In this document: positions 40,657-49,142 of the stretch, one piece after another
Layout of the letters: the number at the start of each line of letters is the position of its first letter
Numbering within the stretch: the stretch's first letter is position 1
DNA from: Collinsella aerofaciens
Lineage (GTDB): Bacteria > Actinomycetota > Coriobacteriia > Coriobacteriales > Coriobacteriaceae
Direction: 5' to 3'
Length of the DNA stretch: 63,359 nt
NCBI RefSeq assembly: GCF_018785245.1
Contig: NZ_WQPL01000001.1
Location: 1 to 63,359 of the forward strand
Made by a program: the position numbers and the translations under genes
Notes under the pieces: generated by a model
Told to the model about the DNA's origin: nothing
The model's database searches: none
Seen by the model: the letters and a program-made list of their open reading frames with translations, nothing else

Positions 40657-43578
40657 TTAACAGGTGGCGCCATGTTGCGGCGGCAGCGTACGGCTGCTGT
40701 TCTGCAAAAGGATGCCGCGCGGGTCAATGGATGCGCTGTCGGCAATGAGCTCCTCGAACGAATTGATCGGCATGGGGCGGTAGTAGTAAAAACCTTGGAC
40801 ATAGCGCACGCCGAGTTCATGCAGAAAAGCGATTTGCTTGTCGGTCTCGACGCCCTCGACTATGACGGACATGCCGATTTGCCAAGACATGTTGATGACA
40901 GACTTGACGATGCTTTCTCCCTTGTTTGCCTGACTGGTTTCGAGGGGCATGAAACGGCCGTCGAGTTTGATCACATCGGCGTCAATCTTTTGCAACATGC
41001 TGAGCGACGACGATCCACTGCCAAAATCGTCGATGAGCACAGAGAAGCCCAGAGAACGGAGCTTGCTGGCGAGCGTTGTAACATCCTCGGGATTATTGGC
41101 ATACGCACTTTCGGTGATTTCGGCCTTAACGTAATGCGTGGGAACGGCATACCGCATTGCCAGGCGTTCGAGCTGCTTGGCGACGTCAACCGAGATCAAA
41201 TCGGTTTGGCTTATGTTGACGGAGATGGGCACGCAGGGCAATCCCTGAGCCAAACGCTCGGAGAGCCATGCAAAAACGAGGCTCCAAATATGGCGATCGA
41301 GCGTCACCGCGAAGCCGTTGCGCTCGAGCAGCGGTACAAACGTACCGGGTGAGATAAAGCTGCCATCCTCGTCTTTCCAGCGGGCTAGCGCTTCGCCGCC
41401 TATGATCTTATTGGTTTCCATGTCACATTGCGGCTGGATGTGGAAGGTTATCCGTCCCTGGTTTAGAGCGTGCTGGAATGCCGAGAGCAGATGGTCCTCG
41501 CGCTCGCGTTGCGCGTAGGTCTCGGGTTCAAAGAACTTGATGCGGTCTCTAAAATCGTGGCGCGCGCGGGTGAGCGCGGCCTTTGCGTGGTCGTAGAGCA
41601 AAATGTTGATGCGCTCTTCTGAACCTACGGGGCAAACGCCGAAGGCGGGCAAAAAGCCGACCGAGTCGTCGCGCGTGGCGACGATGCGCCGGATGCGTTC
41701 GTAGAGTGTATCGATGGTCCTGCGGTCGCCGGGGAGATAGGCGACAAAGTCGTCCTGGCCCCAGTACCCGGCGATCCCGCCGCAATCGGCTTGTAACGTC
41801 TGTAGCGCGCTTCCTACCTCGGCAATGAGGGTATCGCCTGCCTGGCGTCCGTACCACTCGTTAAAGACACGCATGCGTCCCAGGTCGATGGCGACAATGG
41901 CGCGGTCTTCGTTGGGGTGCGCGGAACGATGCGTGTCGGCGACGTGTAGAAAATCATTGCCGCGCATGAGCCCGGTCATCTTGTCCCGTCGGTCGTACGC
42001 GGCAAAACCACCGACTTGGGTCAAAGTGCTTGGACTGTGATGTGTCGGAGCCGTGCTGCGCATCTCGGCGTCAAGGCGGCGATTGAGGCCGGACAGCACC
42101 GTGAGCGGCTGCGAGACGATAGACGAATAACGCGCAAAAGCCATATGGGCGACAGGGACGATAGCGATGTCATGCACCGTGATGGGGGCCATGAGCGTTT
42201 GCCGCAGCCTTTGGGCAACATCGGAAAGATCGATGTCGGGCTGGCTGTCAAACATAAGAACAAACTGCAGACCATACGAGCGGAAGAACTCGGACGATCC
42301 GGGGAGCTGAGACAGGATGCGCCCGGTGAGCTCCATGAGAACATCGTTGCCCGTTTGATAGCCGTAGGCGGCATTGATACGGTCGACGTTCTCGAACTTA
42401 AGCGCCACCAAATCGGTGGGCTTGGCGAGTTCCCTACGCTTCTCGATAGCCGCTATCAGTGCGCGCACATCGCCCACACCGGTAGCGGGATCGGTACTTT
42501 CGACAATGCTCGCGTTTGTGATGGAGCCGGCAAACAGCGTGGGCTCACTTTCGTTGCCGTCAAGACGGATGCCGGAGCACGTGACAGTAACGTATCGGCC
42601 GCTTGCATCCTTGGCGCGATAGCTCATGCTGTGACGGCGTTTTTTGCCGGACATCACCGCTTCGATATCCTGGCGCCAGGCATCGATGTCGTCGGGATGG
42701 ATGTGTTGCGACCATACCTTATCCATCTGATAGACGTTTCCGGATGGTAGACCAAAATCCTGTACGGCGTTTTGAGACCAATGGGACTGATCGGTGTCGA
42801 CGTTGCAAAGAAACAGGTAGCGTCCGGTATCCGTGAGCGATAGCGCCTGGAAGATGCGGTCCTGCACGTCAAAAAAATCGTCAAAGGTATCGAGTGCGTG
42901 ATACCGCTCGTTGAACGCTATATTCATACGTTTGCGTGCGGCGTTGGCGAGTTTGTAGTCGTACATGCGCCGGTCTGCCTCGGCTACCATCTTGTGGAGC
43001 ACATCGCCTGCCTGGGGATTGGCGTGGGCGCAACCGTAGCTGTAGCTCATGGGAGTCTGGCCATCATCGAACGTCGAGGTGGCAAGAGAAGCCCGGCAAG
43101 CCTCGAGCCGCTGGTTGAGCATCTCAACCGAATCGGTTATAGAGATGAGCACGAACTCGTCGCCGCCTATACGGTAGAGGCGCTCATCGGGACGGCAGTG
43201 CAGCTTAAGGCAGTTGGCGACCTTGATGATGTAGCGGTTGCCTGCTGGGTGTCCAAAATGGTCGTTGCAGACTTTAAGACCGTCGATATCGATATAGGCA
43301 ATCGTGTGTTCGAGCTGTCGATCCCAAACACATGCAATGTCATAGTCGTAGGCGGTGCGGTTGGGCAGGCCCGTGAGCGAATCGATGTAGGCATCGGCTT
43401 TGAGTTGCACGATGCGGTCGTTTAGGTGGGCGGCGGCATTGGTTGCTTCTGCGAGCAGGCGCTCGGCCTCGGGCTGCTGTGCGCCGTAGAGCTTCGACAA
43501 CTCGACGAGACAGGTGTTGAGCTGGTCGATCTCGTTGTGGTGTTGCGGCTCGGTGCCCTGCACCTCGTTTGTTCCCAT
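40657..43578 (-). CDS. GGDEF-PAS-GGDEF-GGDEF-EAL protein (c-di-GMP turnover), longest paralogue
   Basis: A 973-residue protein with the same domain order as its neighbour. A helical N-terminus of 60 residues leads to an intact GGDEF (DSLTGLPNRTAYDYD, RIGGDEFVLISI), a PAS-like part, two degenerate GGDEF modules (GVGDVRALIAAI; MTGLMRGNDFLHVA) and a complete EAL (GGEALARW, SVNISQTD, EITESAY, DDFGSGSSS, IKLDGRF, EGVETDKQ). No TM helix was seen. The start at 43578 has GAGGCGGGGGC directly upstream; an in-frame ATG at 43596 has none. It is the first gene of the three-gene run, with 77 bp to the next. Confidence 0.87.
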   Translation of the reverse strand: MGTNEVQGTEPQHHNEIDQLNTCLVELSKLYGAQQPEAERLLAEATNAAAHLNDRIVQLKADAYIDSLTGLPNRTAYDYDIACVWDRQLEHTIAYIDIDGLKVCNDHFGHPAGNRYIIKVANCLKLHCRPDERLYRIGGDEFVLISITDSVEMLNQRLEACRASLATSTFDDGQTPMSYSYGCAHANPQAGDVLHKMVAEADRRMYDYKLANAARKRMNIAFNERYHALDTFDDFFDVQDRIFQALSLTDTGRYLFLCNVDTDQSHWSQNAVQDFGLPSGNVYQMDKVWSQHIHPDDIDAWRQDIEAVMSGKKRRHSMSYRAKDASGRYVTVTCSGIRLDGNESEPTLFAGSITNASIVESTDPATGVGDVRALIAAIEKRRELAKPTDLVALKFENVDRINAAYGYQTGNDVLMELTGRILSQLPGSSEFFRSYGLQFVLMFDSQPDIDLSDVAQRLRQTLMAPITVHDIAIVPVAHMAFARYSSIVSQPLTVLSGLNRRLDAEMRSTAPTHHSPSTLTQVGGFAAYDRRDKMTGLMRGNDFLHVADTHRSAHPNEDRAIVAIDLGRMRVFNEWYGRQAGDTLIAEVGSALQTLQADCGGIAGYWGQDDFVAYLPGDRRTIDTLYERIRRIVATRDDSVGFLPAFGVCPVGSEERINILLYDHAKAALTRARHDFRDRIKFFEPETYAQREREDHLLSAFQHALNQGRITFHIQPQCDMETNKIIGGEALARWKDEDGSFISPGTFVPLLERNGFAVTLDRHIWSLVFAWLSERLAQGLPCVPISVNISQTDLISVDVAKQLERLAMRYAVPTHYVKAEITESAYANNPEDVTTLASKLRSLGFSVLIDDFGSGSSSLSMLQKIDADVIKLDGRFMPLETSQANKGESIVKSVINMSWQIGMSVIVEGVETDKQIAFLHELGVRYVQGFYYYRPMPINSFEELIADSASIDPRGILLQNSSRTLPPQHGATC

Positions 43579-43808
43579 GCCCCCGCCTCGTTGCATTGCT
43601 GAGCTTATTTGTCAGCTTGCTGTTTGTTATCGAAAAGTACTGAATAGTATAAACATCATTATGGGCGCGCAAGGGGATGGCAACGCCGCGAGGCGTTTTT
43701 TATTCGCAGGACGGCAACGCCTGGGTGCGCATGAAAAATGCGACTGAGACGATATATGTTGACGGGTATACTTGTCCCGGTTTAAAACGCAGGAACGGAG
43801 ATGGTCGC

Positions 43809-44678
43809 ATGGCACAGCCGGATACGACGCGCACGGTGGGGCTGGCACTCGAGGGAGGCGGCTACCGCGGTATGTATACGGCGGGCGTGCTCGACGTTTG
43901 GATGGAGCACGGTTTGACCTGCGACCATATGGTGGGTGTCTCGGCGGGCGCGGCGTTTGGCTACAACTTTAAATCGCGCCAGATCGGCCGCGCCATTCGC
44001 TACAACAAGGCCTATTGCGCCGATAAGCGCTATGCGGGTGTAGCAAGCTGGTTGCGAACCGGCGACATGTTCAATGCCGATTTTGCCTATCACGAGGTGC
44101 CTATCGAGCGCGATCCCATCGACTTGGAGGCGTATCGCGCCTGCCCCATGCGGTTTACGTGCGTGTGTACCGATATCGAGACGGGCAAGGCCGTCTACCA
44201 CGACCTGCCCTATGGCGATGAGCGCGATATCGAGTGGATCCGGGCGTCGTCTGCGATTCCCGTGGCGACGCGTCCCGTTTCTATTGGCGGGCATAAGTAT
44301 CTGGATGGTGGCGTGGCTGATTCTATTCCCAGTGCATGGCTGTTTTCGCAGGGGTATGACCGCAATATCGTGGTACTCACGCAGCCGGCGGGCTTTGTGA
44401 AGCAGCCCAACAGCGTGATGCCCATGCTGCGGCGCGTGTTCCGTCACTACCCGGAATTTGTTGCAGCGCTTGAGCATCGGCATGAGGTCTACAATGCCAC
44501 GCTCGATGACCTGGCACGTCGCGAGGCTGCCGGCGAAATCTTTGTGGTACGGCCGAGCGAATCGGTGAAGGTGCCGTCGCTGTGCCGCGAACCGGATGAA
44601 CTTGAGCGCATCTACCAGATCGGCCGTCACGATGCGGAGGCGACCTTGCCGGCGCTGGAAGCGTATCTGGCAGAGTAG
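43809..44678 (+). CDS. Patatin-like phospholipase
   Basis: A 289-residue lipid hydrolase of the RssA/patatin family. The oxyanion-hole loop is LEGGGYRGMYTAGVLD, the nucleophile Ser lies in GVSAG (G-x-S-x-G), and the catalytic Asp in YLDGGVADSIP. The C-terminal half matches bacterial YjjU-like proteins (HYPEFVAALEHRHEVYN, FVVRPSESVKVPSL). Start MAQPDTTRT is chosen for the upstream GGAGATGGTCGC; a longer frame to 43677 looks unlikely. It is divergent from the c-di-GMP genes. The substrate is unknown; lysophospholipid cleavage is a family-based guess. Confidence 0.86.
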   Translation: MAQPDTTRTVGLALEGGGYRGMYTAGVLDVWMEHGLTCDHMVGVSAGAAFGYNFKSRQIGRAIRYNKAYCADKRYAGVASWLRTGDMFNADFAYHEVPIERDPIDLEAYRACPMRFTCVCTDIETGKAVYHDLPYGDERDIEWIRASSAIPVATRPVSIGGHKYLDGGVADSIPSAWLFSQGYDRNIVVLTQPAGFVKQPNSVMPMLRRVFRHYPEFVAALEHRHEVYNATLDDLARREAAGEIFVVRPSESVKVPSLCREPDELERIYQIGRHDAEATLPALEAYLAE

Positions 44679-44700
44679 AGCAAACTGCCGTGGACTCGGC

Positions 44701-44931
44701 GGAAAGCGCATCCCGGAATCGGCGCTAAAAATGGGATGAGGTTTCCGCGAGAGGCCCGTAGCGGAAAGCGCGCCCCGGAATCGGCATCCAAAACGGGATG
44801 CAGTTTCCCCGACGGCGGGTTTTGGAAACGGCGTCCCAGAATTTGCGCCTGGAATGGGATGGGGTTTCCCAACGGAGCCGCATGCGGAAATCGCATCCCG
44901 GAATGGAGATCCAAGCTGGGATGCGTTTTCC
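44701..44931. repeat. Four tandem imperfect hairpin units, about 62-bp period
   Basis: Four copies start at 44701, 44763, 44824 and 44886. Each has an arm like GGAAAGCGCATCCC, about 18 variable bases, then an arm like GGGATGCGGTTTCC. The outer GGAAA/TTTCC and inner ATCCC/GGGAT pairs are kept, so each unit can fold into a 46-base stem. The spacers differ. The period (61-62 bp) is not a multiple of three, so it is unlikely to code for a repeat protein. The array fills the space between patatin and thiE and has no match elsewhere in the window. Confidence 0.75.
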
Positions 44932-44975
44932 ATTGCTGAAGATACGAGGCTGCGAATCGACTGCTCGGCCTATGC

Positions 44976-45671
44976 CTATGCCTGCTGCCAGGTGTCGACG
45001 AGTTCCTTGGCCGCGGCGTGGGGGTCATCGGCGCTGCAGACAGCGCTCACCACAAAGAAGCCGTCGACGCCGGTGGCCTTGAGCTGCGGCAGGTCGGCCG
45101 TCTTGACGCCGCCGCCCACCACGATGGGCACGGGGCTTGCCGCGTGGAGTGCGTCCAGGTCCTCAAAGCTCTTGGTGATGATAGAGCCGTCGGCCGCGCG
45201 TCCGCAGTCGCGCTTGGTCTCGGTCTCGTGGAGCGGGCCGATGCCCAGGTAGTCGACCAGGCTCATGTCGGCGGTCTTGACGTACTCGAGCATCTCCTCG
45301 CAACGGGCCGAAAGGCCCACGATGGCATCGGGGCCCAGCAGCTTGCGACAGACCTCGACGGGAATATCGTTTTGGCCCACGTGCACGCCGTCGACAGCAA
45401 TACCCTGCTCGCGTGCGGCAAGCACACAGTCCAGACGGTCGTCGATTAACAGGGCGACCTGACCGGTCTTGCCAGCATGTGCGATTGCCTGCGCGGCGTC
45501 GCCGGTCAGCGCGATGATCTCGCGGGCGCTTGCCACCTTGGAGCGCACTTGAATGCAAGTAAAGCCGGCGTCGAGTGCCTGGGCCACCACATCGCCCACG
45601 GGGCGTCCGAGCGTATTTTCGGGGCCGAGCACCAGATAGGCCGAGATATCAAGGTTGTCGCGGATGCTCAT
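44976..45671 (-). CDS. thiE: Thiamine-phosphate synthase ThiE
   Basis: A 231-residue TIM barrel that joins HMP-PP and thiazole phosphate (HET-P) to make thiamine phosphate. It shows VQALDAGFTCIQVRSK, where the strand-2 QLR-type motif reads IQVRSK, then LLIDDRLDCVLA, DGVHVGQNDIP, YLGIGPLHET and VVGGGVKTADL with FFVVSAVC. It overlaps the MTH1187-type gene by 4 bases (ATGA) and is the last gene of the thiamine operon. With ThiM it forms a salvage route for thiazole alcohol; no thiC or thiG is seen in the window. Confidence 0.92.
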   Translation of the reverse strand: MSIRDNLDISAYLVLGPENTLGRPVGDVVAQALDAGFTCIQVRSKVASAREIIALTGDAAQAIAHAGKTGQVALLIDDRLDCVLAAREQGIAVDGVHVGQNDIPVEVCRKLLGPDAIVGLSARCEEMLEYVKTADMSLVDYLGIGPLHETETKRDCGRAADGSIITKSFEDLDALHAASPVPIVVGGGVKTADLPQLKATGVDGFFVVSAVCSADDPHAAAKELVDTWQQA

Positions 45672-46009
45672 CGTGCTTCCTCCTGCTTCTTGATCTGTGC
45701 TTCCATGCGCTCGAGCTTGCCGGTCATGGTGTCGGTAAATCCGGGCCGGATATCGGCTTTGAGCACGACTTCGGTGCGGATGCCCTTGCTCGCCAACACA
45801 AAGGTTGCGTCGCGCACGACCTGCATGACCTCGTCCCAGTCGCCCTCGATCTCGGTGAACATCGAGGTAGTGCGGTTGGGAAGGCCGCTCTCGCGAATGA
45901 CGCGCACGACCTCGGCGACCTCGGCGGATAGCTCATCGCCGGTGCCGCACGGGGCGATGGCCAAAGCGACGAGCGTGTTCATGCCGGCATTGGTTGCGGG
46001 CTCGGACAT
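45668..46009 (-). CDS. MTH1187/YkoF-type thiamine-binding protein
   Basis: A 113-residue ferredoxin-like protein of the MTH1187/DUF77 family. Marks are VALAIAPCGTGDELSAEVAEVVRVIRESGL, MFTEIEGDWDEVMQVV and TEVVLKADIRPG. Members bind thiamine or its HMP part, and YkoF links to HMP/thiamine uptake. It overlaps thiE by 4 bases and lies 3 bases after thiM. Its place in a TPP-riboswitch operon supports a thiamine-related role, perhaps handing over precursor; the exact step is unknown. Confidence 0.84.
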   Translation of the reverse strand: MSEPATNAGMNTLVALAIAPCGTGDELSAEVAEVVRVIRESGLPNRTTSMFTEIEGDWDEVMQVVRDATFVLASKGIRTEVVLKADIRPGFTDTMTGKLERMEAQIKKQEEAR

Positions 46010-46012
46010 GGC

Positions 46013-46852
46013 TTATGCCTCCTCGAGCTCGAGTTTGTTATCAGCGATGTCTTGGGCGGTCGCGCGGTAGAGCTCATCGATAAAGGCAACCTTAAAGCTT
46101 GCCGGGGCATCGGCGACAGCGGCGGCACGCGTGCCGGCAACGTTGTAGACGGCGGTGCCGCAGACGGCTGCCGTAAACGGATCGGCGGCGCAGGCATACA
46201 CGGCCAGCACGCCGCCCTGCGAGCAGCCGCAACCGGTGATCTTGGACATGAGCGGGCTGCCGCCGTGGGACTTGGCCACGGTTGTGCCGTCGGTAATCAG
46301 GTCGACTTCGCCCGAGACCACTACGGCGCCGCCGGTGTAGCGGGCGAGCGCCACGGCGGCATCGCGGGCGGCGTCGACCGTGTCGGTGGTATCGACACCG
46401 CGCACGCGGCTCAGATCGGCCGCCTCGCCCTCAAGACCCCACAGGCCGGCGAGCGCGATAATCTCGGAGGCGTTGCCGCGCACGATGGCGGGCTTGTACT
46501 GCTTGAGCTCGTTTACCAGCTGGGTGCGCAGGCTACCGATACCCAGGCCAACCGGATCGAGCACCCAGGGCTTGCCGGCGTCGTGTGCCGCCTTGGCCGC
46601 GCGGGGAATCGTCTGCTCGTAGATGGGGAAGAGCGTGCCCATATTGAGATAGATGGCGCCGCCGCCGGCAACGAGTGCCTCGCCCTCGTCGGGCAGATAG
46701 ACCATGGCGGCCGATCCGCCCACGGCGAGCTGTGCGTTGGCGACAAAGTCGATCGTCACCGTGTTGGTGATGGAACCGGCCATCGGATTGGTAGCGCGAA
46801 TCTCATTCACGGCCTTGATCACATGTTGCTTAAGCTGTTCCGAATCAATCAC
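46013..46852 (-). CDS. thiM: Hydroxyethylthiazole kinase ThiM
   Basis: A 279-residue ribokinase-fold enzyme that phosphorylates 4-methyl-5-hydroxyethylthiazole. Family marks are PMAGSITNTVTIDFVANAQL, the substrate-binding LPDEGEALVAGGGAIYLNMG, the WVLDPVG motif, and the C-terminal GCGCSQGGVLAVYAC, where the anion-hole Cys lies. The start is GTG at 46852 with AAGGAGG 8 bases upstream; the frame is open further but runs into the riboswitch. It is the first gene of the thiM-MTH1187-thiE operon. Confidence 0.92.
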   Translation of the reverse strand: MIDSEQLKQHVIKAVNEIRATNPMAGSITNTVTIDFVANAQLAVGGSAAMVYLPDEGEALVAGGGAIYLNMGTLFPIYEQTIPRAAKAAHDAGKPWVLDPVGLGIGSLRTQLVNELKQYKPAIVRGNASEIIALAGLWGLEGEAADLSRVRGVDTTDTVDAARDAAVALARYTGGAVVVSGEVDLITDGTTVAKSHGGSPLMSKITGCGCSQGGVLAVYACAADPFTAAVCGTAVYNVAGTRAAAVADAPASFKVAFIDELYRATAQDIADNKLELEEA

Positions 46853-46874
46853 TGCACATGCCTCCTTGGCATAG

Positions 46875-46904
46875 AAAAGGGGCGCTGTGCATAGACAGCG
46901 CCCC
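46875..46904 (-). terminator. Rho-independent terminator of the TPP leader
   Basis: A 10-bp stem GGGGCGCTGT/ACAGCGCCCC followed on the minus strand by TTTTC lies between the TPP aptamer and thiM. It is the expected expression platform: TPP binding would let it form and stop transcription. Confidence 0.85.
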
Positions 46905-46916
46905 TGTAAAGGCGGC

Positions 46917-47008
46917 ATGCTCCCTACGCCAGCATTAACTGACAGGTTCAAAGGATTGGGCCCATTGCCCTCTCAGCCTTGTGGTTTGCACCGCCGGCAC
47001 TCCCGCAT
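46917..47008 (-). promoter_or_regulatory. TPP riboswitch (THI box)
   Basis: Read on the minus strand, the leader contains the conserved CTGAGAGGG (P2-P3 side) and TTTGAACCTG, then AGTTAATGCTGGCGTAGGG, which match the THI box. It begins with GGGAGTGCC and ends just before the terminator stem. It precedes thiM. A minus-strand -10 near 47024-47031 (TAGTATAG) fits a start just upstream of the aptamer. The 322 bases from 46853 to 47174 hold only this switch, its terminator, promoter and the palindrome pair. Confidence 0.93.
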
Positions 47009-47034
47009 CGAATCTGTTGTTCCCTATACTAGCG

Positions 47035-47132
47035 CACCTGCCAATAAGGGACAGGTTTATTTTGGCAGGTGGCAACAGGGGCGCTGTATTTTCCCAGATA
47101 AAACCTGACAAAATAAACCTGTCCCTTATTGG
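47035..47132. repeat. Inverted pair of GGGAC-core palindromes
   Basis: A unit beginning CCAATAAGGGACAGG (47041-47069) is repeated in inverted orientation at 47104-47132 with one mismatch over 29 bases. The first copy also forms a smaller hairpin CACCTGCCAA/TTGGCAGGTG (47035-47071). The same unit occurs once at 23404. It lies between the thiamine promoter and the HAD gene. Confidence 0.8.
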
Positions 47133-47174
47133 TAGGTCGTTACAATGGTTACGGTGAAAATGACGGGGGACTCT

Positions 47175-48083
47175 ATGATCAAACTTGTGCTAACCGATAT
47201 GGACGATACGCTGATTCCAGCCGGGCATGACGGCGCCAGCGACTATGCCATTGAGGGTATTCATGCCATGCAGGCGGTGGGTCTGCACTTTGGTCCGGTT
47301 TCGGGTCGTCAGCCGTCCGCGATGGGCTGGATGTTCCGCAATCGCTCCGAGTGCTTCTCGACCGGTGCGTTTTGCAACGGCCAGGTGATGTTTGTCGATG
47401 GCGAAGTAGTCGCTTCGCGCGCAATCGATAACGATGTCCTTATGCGCTTAGCCGATTATTTTGAACAGGAGACCGACGATACGTATTTGAAGGTCTACCG
47501 TCTGGGCGATGACTTTTGGAATAACGATGCCTATTGCGTGACAAGCGATCCCGAGCGTGTGCGTCGCGCCATGAAGTCAGGCGGCAACGCGTGGCTCAAG
47601 GGCGAAGAGGCTCCCTGTTGTCCTGTCGTTGACGATGCCCCGGTATACAAGGCGAATATCTGGAGTGCCCGTTCGCGCGAGGAGCTCGCCGAGCTGCGCG
47701 AGCGTGTTGCCGCTGAGGTGCCGGAGCTCTCGCTTGTGTTTCCCAACAACCGCGTGCGCCTGTTCGACGTTCTTCCGACCGACTGGGACAAGGGCTGCGC
47801 TGCGCTGGAGCTGGCGCGTGCTTTGGGTCTGACGCCCGACGAGGTGGCCGTATTCGGCGATTCCGATAACGATTTGCCCATGATCGATGCCGTTCCCAAC
47901 TCCGTTGCAGTCGCCAATGCCAACGAGGCCGTCACGGCTGCCGCACGCTGGCATATCGGCGCTGCGGCAGATGATGCGGTTGCCGGGGCTCTGCATCAGA
48001 TTGTCGCCTGCGCCGCGACGGGGGAGATGCCGTCGTTTATGCGCCAGGTGGACGCGGCGGGTCTTGGCGCCACGAACGTCTAG
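47175..48083 (+). CDS. HAD-superfamily (Cof-type) phosphatase
   Basis: A 302-residue haloacid dehalogenase-like hydrolase. Motif I is LTDMDDTLIP (nucleophile and acid Asp), motif II is in GPVSGRQPSAM, and motif IV is FGDSDNDLPMI, with the Cof cap domain between (residues about 85-200). Cof proteins dephosphorylate sugar phosphates, FMN or HMP-PP. Because the thiamine operon is next door, HMP-PP hydrolysis is possible but not shown. GGGGGA lies before the ATG at 47175. The LysR gene follows after 10 bp. Confidence 0.85.
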   Translation: MIKLVLTDMDDTLIPAGHDGASDYAIEGIHAMQAVGLHFGPVSGRQPSAMGWMFRNRSECFSTGAFCNGQVMFVDGEVVASRAIDNDVLMRLADYFEQETDDTYLKVYRLGDDFWNNDAYCVTSDPERVRRAMKSGGNAWLKGEEAPCCPVVDDAPVYKANIWSARSREELAELRERVAAEVPELSLVFPNNRVRLFDVLPTDWDKGCAALELARALGLTPDEVAVFGDSDNDLPMIDAVPNSVAVANANEAVTAAARWHIGAAADDAVAGALHQIVACAATGEMPSFMRQVDAAGLGATNV

Positions 48084-48093
48084 GGAGAACGTC

Positions 48094-48990
48094 ATGAAGC
48101 TTCAGCAGCTCAGGTATGTTGTTAAGGTTGCCGAATGCGGCAGCATCACCGAGGCCTCGCGCCGGCTCTTTGTGTCGCAGCCTTCGATTACCGCGTCGAT
48201 CCGCGATCTCGAAAACGAGATGGGTGTGCACATCTTTGAGCGCACCAACAAGGGCGTCATTGTGTCCGAGGAAGGCGAGACCTTCTTGGGCTACGCGCGT
48301 CAGGTACTCGACCAGGCCGACCTACTCGAGGGCAAGTACAAGGGCGCATCCGAGCAGGTGCCGCACTTTAGTGTGAGCTGCCAGCATTATTCCTTTGCCG
48401 TTAACGCGTTTGTCGATGTAATCCGCGAGTTCGATGCCGCGCGTTACGACTTTACCCTGCGCGAGGAGCAGACCCACGAGATTATCGAGGATGTCGCGCA
48501 TATGAAAAGCGAACTGGGCATCCTGTACTTATCCGAGCATAACCGCGAGGTCATCGAGCGCATGCTGGCGGCCAACGAGCTCGTGTTCGAAGGACTCTTC
48601 TGCGCCGCGCCGCATGTCTTCGTGTGCGCCGACCATCCGCTGGCGGGCCGCTCCAGCGTGACGCTCGAGGACTTGGAAGACTACCCGTTCCTGTCCTATG
48701 AGCAGGGCAGCTATAACTCGTTTTATTATTCCGAGGAGCTGACCTCGACCTTTGAGCGTCGCAAGAATATCCGCGTGCGTGACCGTGCGACGCTGTTCAA
48801 CCTAGCTATGGGCCTTAACGGTTACACGGTGTGTTCGGGCGTGATCAGCCATGAACTTAACGGCCCCGGTATTATCTCGATTCCGCTCGATGTGGACGAG
48901 TATATGGAGATTGGCATTATCACGCGCAAAAATACGACGCTCACGCGCTATGGGCAGGCCTATATCGACGCGATTCGTCAGCATATTTAG
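48094..48990 (+). CDS. LysR-type regulator
   Basis: A 298-residue LysR protein. The HTH is QQLRYVVKVAECGSITEASRRLFVSQPSITASIRDLENEMG, one of the clearest winged helices in the window, followed by IFERTNKGVIVSEEGETFL. The effector domain has QHYSFAVNAFVDVIREF and ADHPLAGRSSVTLEDLEDYPFLSYEQG, resembling CysB/CysR-like members. GGGAGAACGTC lies before the ATG. It is 10 bp after the HAD gene and 152 bp before the MetE-like gene on the same strand, with an AT-rich gap that may hold its binding site. Control of the MetE-like gene is a guess. Confidence 0.88.
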   Translation: MKLQQLRYVVKVAECGSITEASRRLFVSQPSITASIRDLENEMGVHIFERTNKGVIVSEEGETFLGYARQVLDQADLLEGKYKGASEQVPHFSVSCQHYSFAVNAFVDVIREFDAARYDFTLREEQTHEIIEDVAHMKSELGILYLSEHNREVIERMLAANELVFEGLFCAAPHVFVCADHPLAGRSSVTLEDLEDYPFLSYEQGSYNSFYYSEELTSTFERRKNIRVRDRATLFNLAMGLNGYTVCSGVISHELNGPGIISIPLDVDEYMEIGIITRKNTTLTRYGQAYIDAIRQHI

Positions 48991-49142
48991 CTCACTTCGA
49001 GATATCCATGTGAGGCTGAGTCCCGCTGTTGCTCGGTATAGAAAAAACTAATAACAAACCTATATAAACATATATTTTACGATGACCACATGAGCGCCCA
49101 TACTCTGTCTCGATAAAGCAACCAATGCAAAGGGAGATATCT

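Noticed and set aside
44701-44931. CRISPR array
   Set aside because: The four units diverge throughout, spacers are not unique inserts between identical repeats, and no cas gene is near.
43782-44933. 383-codon open frame antisense to patatin and the hairpin array
   Set aside because: Patatin motifs are on the plus strand, the array period is not a multiple of three, and no ribosome binding site was found.
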